Shown here in pieces: positions 61,508 through 64,000 of a stretch of 64,000 nt of DNA; position 1 is the first letter of the stretch, and every line of letters begins with the position of its first letter. The position numbers were made by a program, and so were the translations under genes. This DNA is from Achromobacter aloeverae (GTDB taxonomy: Bacteria > Pseudomonadota > Gammaproteobacteria > Burkholderiales > Burkholderiaceae_B). The notes under the pieces are model-generated. The model worked only from the letters and a program-made list of their open reading frames with translations. It was not told the origin of the DNA and did no database searches. The stretch is from positions 372,001 through 436,000 of the forward strand of contig NZ_PYAL01000002.1 of NCBI RefSeq assembly GCF_004121055.1, read 5' to 3'.

Positions 61508-62341
61508 TCAGCCTCGCACGCGCCACAGCAGGACGCCCGCCACCACGATGCACACCAGCGCGAATACTTTTTGCAAGGCCGCCTGCGGCACCCGCGGCGC
61601 GCAAGTGCGACCCGCCGCCATGCCGGCGACGGCCGCGCCGATGAAGGTCCATTGCAGTGGGGTCAGGCTCAGGCCGTGCGCCGCGGCCGACGCCACGGTG
61701 GCCGCCGACACCAGCGCGATGACCATCAGGGAGGTGGAAACGATGCTGTGCATGCGGGCGTCGCTGTAGCGGGTGAGGGCGGGCACGATGATGAAGCCGC
61801 CGCCGACGCCCAGCAGGCCGGTGCAGATCCCGGACAAGGCTCCTATGGAGCCCAGCGTCAATGCCGCGCGTCCGGTCCAGATGAACTTGCCGGTGACGGG
61901 GGACAGGCGGCAGGGCTTGCTCCGCGCCGGGGCTTGCATGGCGCCGTCCATGGGGCCTGTTGCCGCCGTCGCGGTTGCCGTCGACTGTCCGCGCGCCTGC
62001 CGAGCCATGCGCGCCGCGACGAGCAGCATCACGGCCGCGAAGCCGGCGCTCAGCCACGCAGCGGGCAGTTGCTTGGCCAGCAGCAGGCCGGCCGGGGCCG
62101 CGATCCCGCCCGCGAGGGCCATCAACGCGGCCGCCTTGTAGCGCACCAGCCCGTGTCGCAAGCCCTGCACGGCGCCTAGCGCGGCCGCCGAGCCCACGGC
62201 GATGAGGGCCACCGGGGCGGCCTCGGCCAGTCCGAGGTGCAGCCCGAGCATCAGCGCCGGGACGGCAAGAATGCCGCCGCCCGCGCCGGTCAATCCAAGA
62301 AGGGTACCGATAGCCAGGCCGAGGACAGTCGCAGTGAACAC
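61508..62341 (-). CDS. TauE/SafE-family sulfite/organic anion exporter
   Basis: A 277-residue membrane protein with eight hydrophobic segments in two halves, each starting with a family motif: GTLLGLTGAGGGILAVPAL at the N-terminus and ICTGLLGVGGGFIIVPAL in the second half. Family members export sulfite, sulfoacetate or related anions. A link to the sulfur gene run 36 kb away is possible but not shown by context. The AT-rich upstream region contains the palindrome AATAAGCTTATT. Confidence 0.9.
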   Translation of the reverse strand: MFTATVLGLAIGTLLGLTGAGGGILAVPALMLGLHLGLAEAAPVALIAVGSAAALGAVQGLRHGLVRYKAAALMALAGGIAAPAGLLLAKQLPAAWLSAGFAAVMLLVAARMARQARGQSTATATAATGPMDGAMQAPARSKPCRLSPVTGKFIWTGRAALTLGSIGALSGICTGLLGVGGGFIIVPALTRYSDARMHSIVSTSLMVIALVSAATVASAAAHGLSLTPLQWTFIGAAVAGMAAGRTCAPRVPQAALQKVFALVCIVVAGVLLWRVRG

Positions 62342-62358
62342 ACTAAATTACCTAATTG

Positions 62359-62370
62359 AATAAGCTTATT
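62359..62370. promoter_or_regulatory. AATAAGCTTATT palindrome upstream of tauE-like gene
   Basis: A perfect 12-bp palindrome 17 bp before the TauE start in a 50-bp AT-rich stretch that contrasts with its surroundings. Sulfide-responsive ArsR repressors (BigR/SqrR type) bind AT-rich palindromes before similar genes, but no such regulator lies nearby. Confidence 0.5.
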
Positions 62371-62397
62371 ATCATAAGTCATTAAATAGGATTTGTG

Positions 62398-62427
62398 CAC
62401 CCACACCACACCCCCACCCACACCCGC
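62398..62427. repeat. CCCACA-type simple sequence 3' of the Bug gene
   Basis: Thirty bases built of CACCCACAC, CCACCC and ACACCC elements, followed by C-rich DNA to the Bug stop codon region. It is low complexity rather than a clean tandem array. Confidence 0.5.
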
Positions 62428-62456
62428 GCCGGCAGCCTCCGACCTCCGCCCCCCGC

Positions 62457-63461
62457 TCACGACGGCGTGATCCCCGCCGCCTCCACATAACCTTTCCACC
62501 GCGCCTTGTCCTGCAGCACGAACGCTTCCACTTCCTTGGGCGTGGCGGGCGGATACAGCAGGAACCCCTGGTCCGCATAGATCTGCCGCACCTTGGGCTT
62601 GTCGATCGACTTCTGGAATTCCTGGTTCAGCAGCGTGACGATGCTGTCCGGCGTCTTGCGCGGCGCGAAGACGGCATGCCACGTGACGATCTCGTAATCC
62701 GTCCGTGTGACGCTGGCGATGGTGGGCAGTTGCGGCGCCCACGGCAGCGCTTCCTTGCTGGACACCGCCAGCGCGACCAGCTTGCCCGACCTAACCAGCG
62801 GATCCACCGCCGACCAGGCATCGATATGAAACGTATTGCGTCCGGCGGCCAGGTCGGACATGGCCGTCATGTCCTTGTACGGCACATGCAGGACGCCCGG
62901 CGCGCCGATGGCGCGGGCGAACGTCGCGCCCGCGATGTGGCTGGACGCGCCCACCCCATAGGAACTGAAGCTGCGTTGCGTCGGGTCCTTGCGCAGGTAG
63001 GCGATGAAATCCTGGATATTGGTGATCCCCAGCGACGTCGGCGCCACCAGAACCAGCGGCAGCTTCGCCGTGCGGGAAATCGCCGCGAAGTCATGGTCCG
63101 GATCGAAGGGCAGCGTCTTGTAGACGTAGGGATTGATGCAGAAAGGCGTCGCCGTGGAATACAGCAGCGTCGCCCCGTCTGGCCGCGACACGGCTACCTG
63201 GCGTGTGCCGATGTTGCCGGCCGCCCCGGCCTTGTTCTCGACGATGAAGTTGCCATGCAGGCGGTCGCTGACATCGTTCACCAGCAGGCGGGCCAGGATA
63301 TCGGTGCTGCCGCCGGACCCGTAGGGCACGATGACGTTGACCGGGCCGGACGGATAGGATGGACCGGCACCCAGGGCCGGCCGGAAGGAGGAAAGCGGAA
63401 GCGCGGCGGCCCCGACCAGGCCGGACAGCGTTTTCAAGACATTGCGACGCGGATGGTTCAC
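62457..63461 (-). CDS. Bug-family tripartite tricarboxylate transporter receptor
   Basis: A 334-residue periplasmic binding protein of the Bug/TctC family. It has a Tat-like signal (RRNVLKTLSGLVGAAALPLSS), then YPSGPVNVIVPYGSGGSTDILARLL, VENKAGAAGNIG and the mid-region GVLHVPYKDM typical of the group. These receptors bind carboxylates or similar small anions, and many copies lack cognate TctA/TctB genes, as here. Such expansions are characteristic of Bordetella and relatives. The neighbouring FAD oxidoreductase lies upstream on the same strand and may share its substrate. Confidence 0.93.
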   Translation of the reverse strand: MNHPRRNVLKTLSGLVGAAALPLSSFRPALGAGPSYPSGPVNVIVPYGSGGSTDILARLLVNDVSDRLHGNFIVENKAGAAGNIGTRQVAVSRPDGATLLYSTATPFCINPYVYKTLPFDPDHDFAAISRTAKLPLVLVAPTSLGITNIQDFIAYLRKDPTQRSFSSYGVGASSHIAGATFARAIGAPGVLHVPYKDMTAMSDLAAGRNTFHIDAWSAVDPLVRSGKLVALAVSSKEALPWAPQLPTIASVTRTDYEIVTWHAVFAPRKTPDSIVTLLNQEFQKSIDKPKVRQIYADQGFLLYPPATPKEVEAFVLQDKARWKGYVEAAGITPS

Positions 63462-63485
63462 GGATCACTCCTGATTCTCTTGTTT

Positions 63486-63541
63486 CCGTCCGGTCCCTTG
63501 TTCACGGCGACGGCTTGCTGCCCGTCGTCCGCACCGGACGG
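63486..63541. other. Long inverted repeat between DAO-type and Bug genes
   Basis: CCGTCCGGT and ACCGGACGG form perfect 9-bp arms with a 38-nt loop in the 138-bp gap between two minus-strand genes. It may be an operator or an mRNA stem. No T-run follows it. Confidence 0.35.
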
Positions 63542-63599
63542 TCCGACATTTCAAGCTTGGTTGCGGGGTTGCCGCCTCTGCCTGCCTCGCGCCCGCGCT

Positions 63600-64000
63600 T
63601 CAGCGGGCTCTCCAGTGGTCATAGGCATCACGGGCCTGGTACCAGCTGCCGATGGCGAAGAGGAACCAGGTGTTGCCGGAATAGAAAGGATGGCCGGGTA
63701 TGTCTCCCATATCGAAGGCGTTGATGGGGTCGCGCGATTGCGCGGCGATCTTGCGTCCCAGGCTATGGCCCAGGTAGCTCATCATGGCCACGCCGCTGCC
63801 GTTGCAGCCGAGCGCGTAGTGCAGGCCGTCCGCGCCGCCGATGTGCGGCATGGCGTCCAGCGTCATCGCCACCTTGCCGCCCCAGCTGTGCGTGATGCGC
63901 GCTCCCGCCAGTTGCGGAAAGCGCTTGAGCATGGCGCGATACAGCAGGCGCGCCGTGGTCTCTTCGCTGGTCGGCGTGAAGCGCGCGCGCCCGCCGAACA
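63600..64000 (-). CDS. FAD-dependent oxidoreductase, DAO family (3' part)
   Basis: The frame is open from the window edge to the TGA at 63600, giving the last ~133 residues. HSWGGKVAMTLDAMPHIG and GLHYALGCNGSGVAMMSYLG are the C-terminal FAD-binding features of D-amino-acid-dehydrogenase and PuuB-like oxidases. The amino acid or amine substrate cannot be told from the fragment. The N-terminus lies beyond the window. It is 138 bp upstream of the Bug gene and may share a transcript with it. Confidence 0.88.
   Translation of the reverse strand, partial: FGGRARFTPTSEETTARLLYRAMLKRFPQLAGARITHSWGGKVAMTLDAMPHIGGADGLHYALGCNGSGVAMMSYLGHSLGRKIAAQSRDPINAFDMGDIPGHPFYSGNTWFLFAIGSWYQARDAYDHWRAR

Overview
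The window is high-GC, densely packed bacterial DNA. Gene content points to a betaproteobacterium of the Alcaligenaceae (Bordetella/Achromobacter type): eight LysR regulators, a Bug-type tripartite tricarboxylate receptor, many small divergent regulator/target pairs, and catabolic and efflux genes rather than housekeeping genes. I saw no rRNA, tRNA, CRISPR array, integrase, transposase or phage gene.

Layout. 0-5 kb: an SDR-type epimerase, an MgtC-like membrane protein, a beta-hydroxyacid dehydrogenase, and a PdxI/YdbC-like pyridoxal reductase divergent from a LysR gene across a 26-bp palindrome. 5-11 kb: a Cache-GGDEF diguanylate cyclase, two MFS exporters, a LysR and an SDR. 11.4-25.9 kb: the most striking block, eleven minus-strand genes. 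Read 5' to 3' they encode a DszC-like flavin monooxygenase, a peptide-type ABC importer (binding protein, two permeases), one fused two-NBD ATPase, an LLM flavin monooxygenase, a second binding protein with a second permease pair, an SfnB-like oxidoreductase and a four-domain rhodanese. I read it as an organosulfur uptake and desulfurization system in which one ATPase probably serves two permease pairs. 26-36 kb: ketopantoate reductase, a MATE/MarR pair with twin operators, a LysR, a lyase/MFS/amidohydrolase operon, DUF924, and a proC/GntR pair with a 32-bp palindromic operator.

36-55 kb looks like an accessory block: an aaeXAB-like FUSC efflux operon with its own NodT outer-membrane factor and LysR, an EthD-domain gene coupled to a truncated MFS remnant, LysR/Old-Yellow-Enzyme/SGNH genes, a racemase-like gene, a Nudix gene, and a HAD/CoA-transferase/thioesterase/MHS-transporter catabolic cluster. 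55-64 kb: a YdiJ-type FAD/Fe-S dehydrogenase divergent from a LysR, an LtrA/XRE operon, a TauE exporter, a Bug receptor and the 3' part of an FAD-dependent oxidoreductase.

A window-wide oddity is a set of short tandem arrays (5, 9, 11, 13 or 14-bp units, a different unit at each locus). Several abut or overlap stop codons, and I noticed none in the 36-55 kb block. The largest, eight copies of a 14-mer, lies directly upstream of the sulfur cluster.
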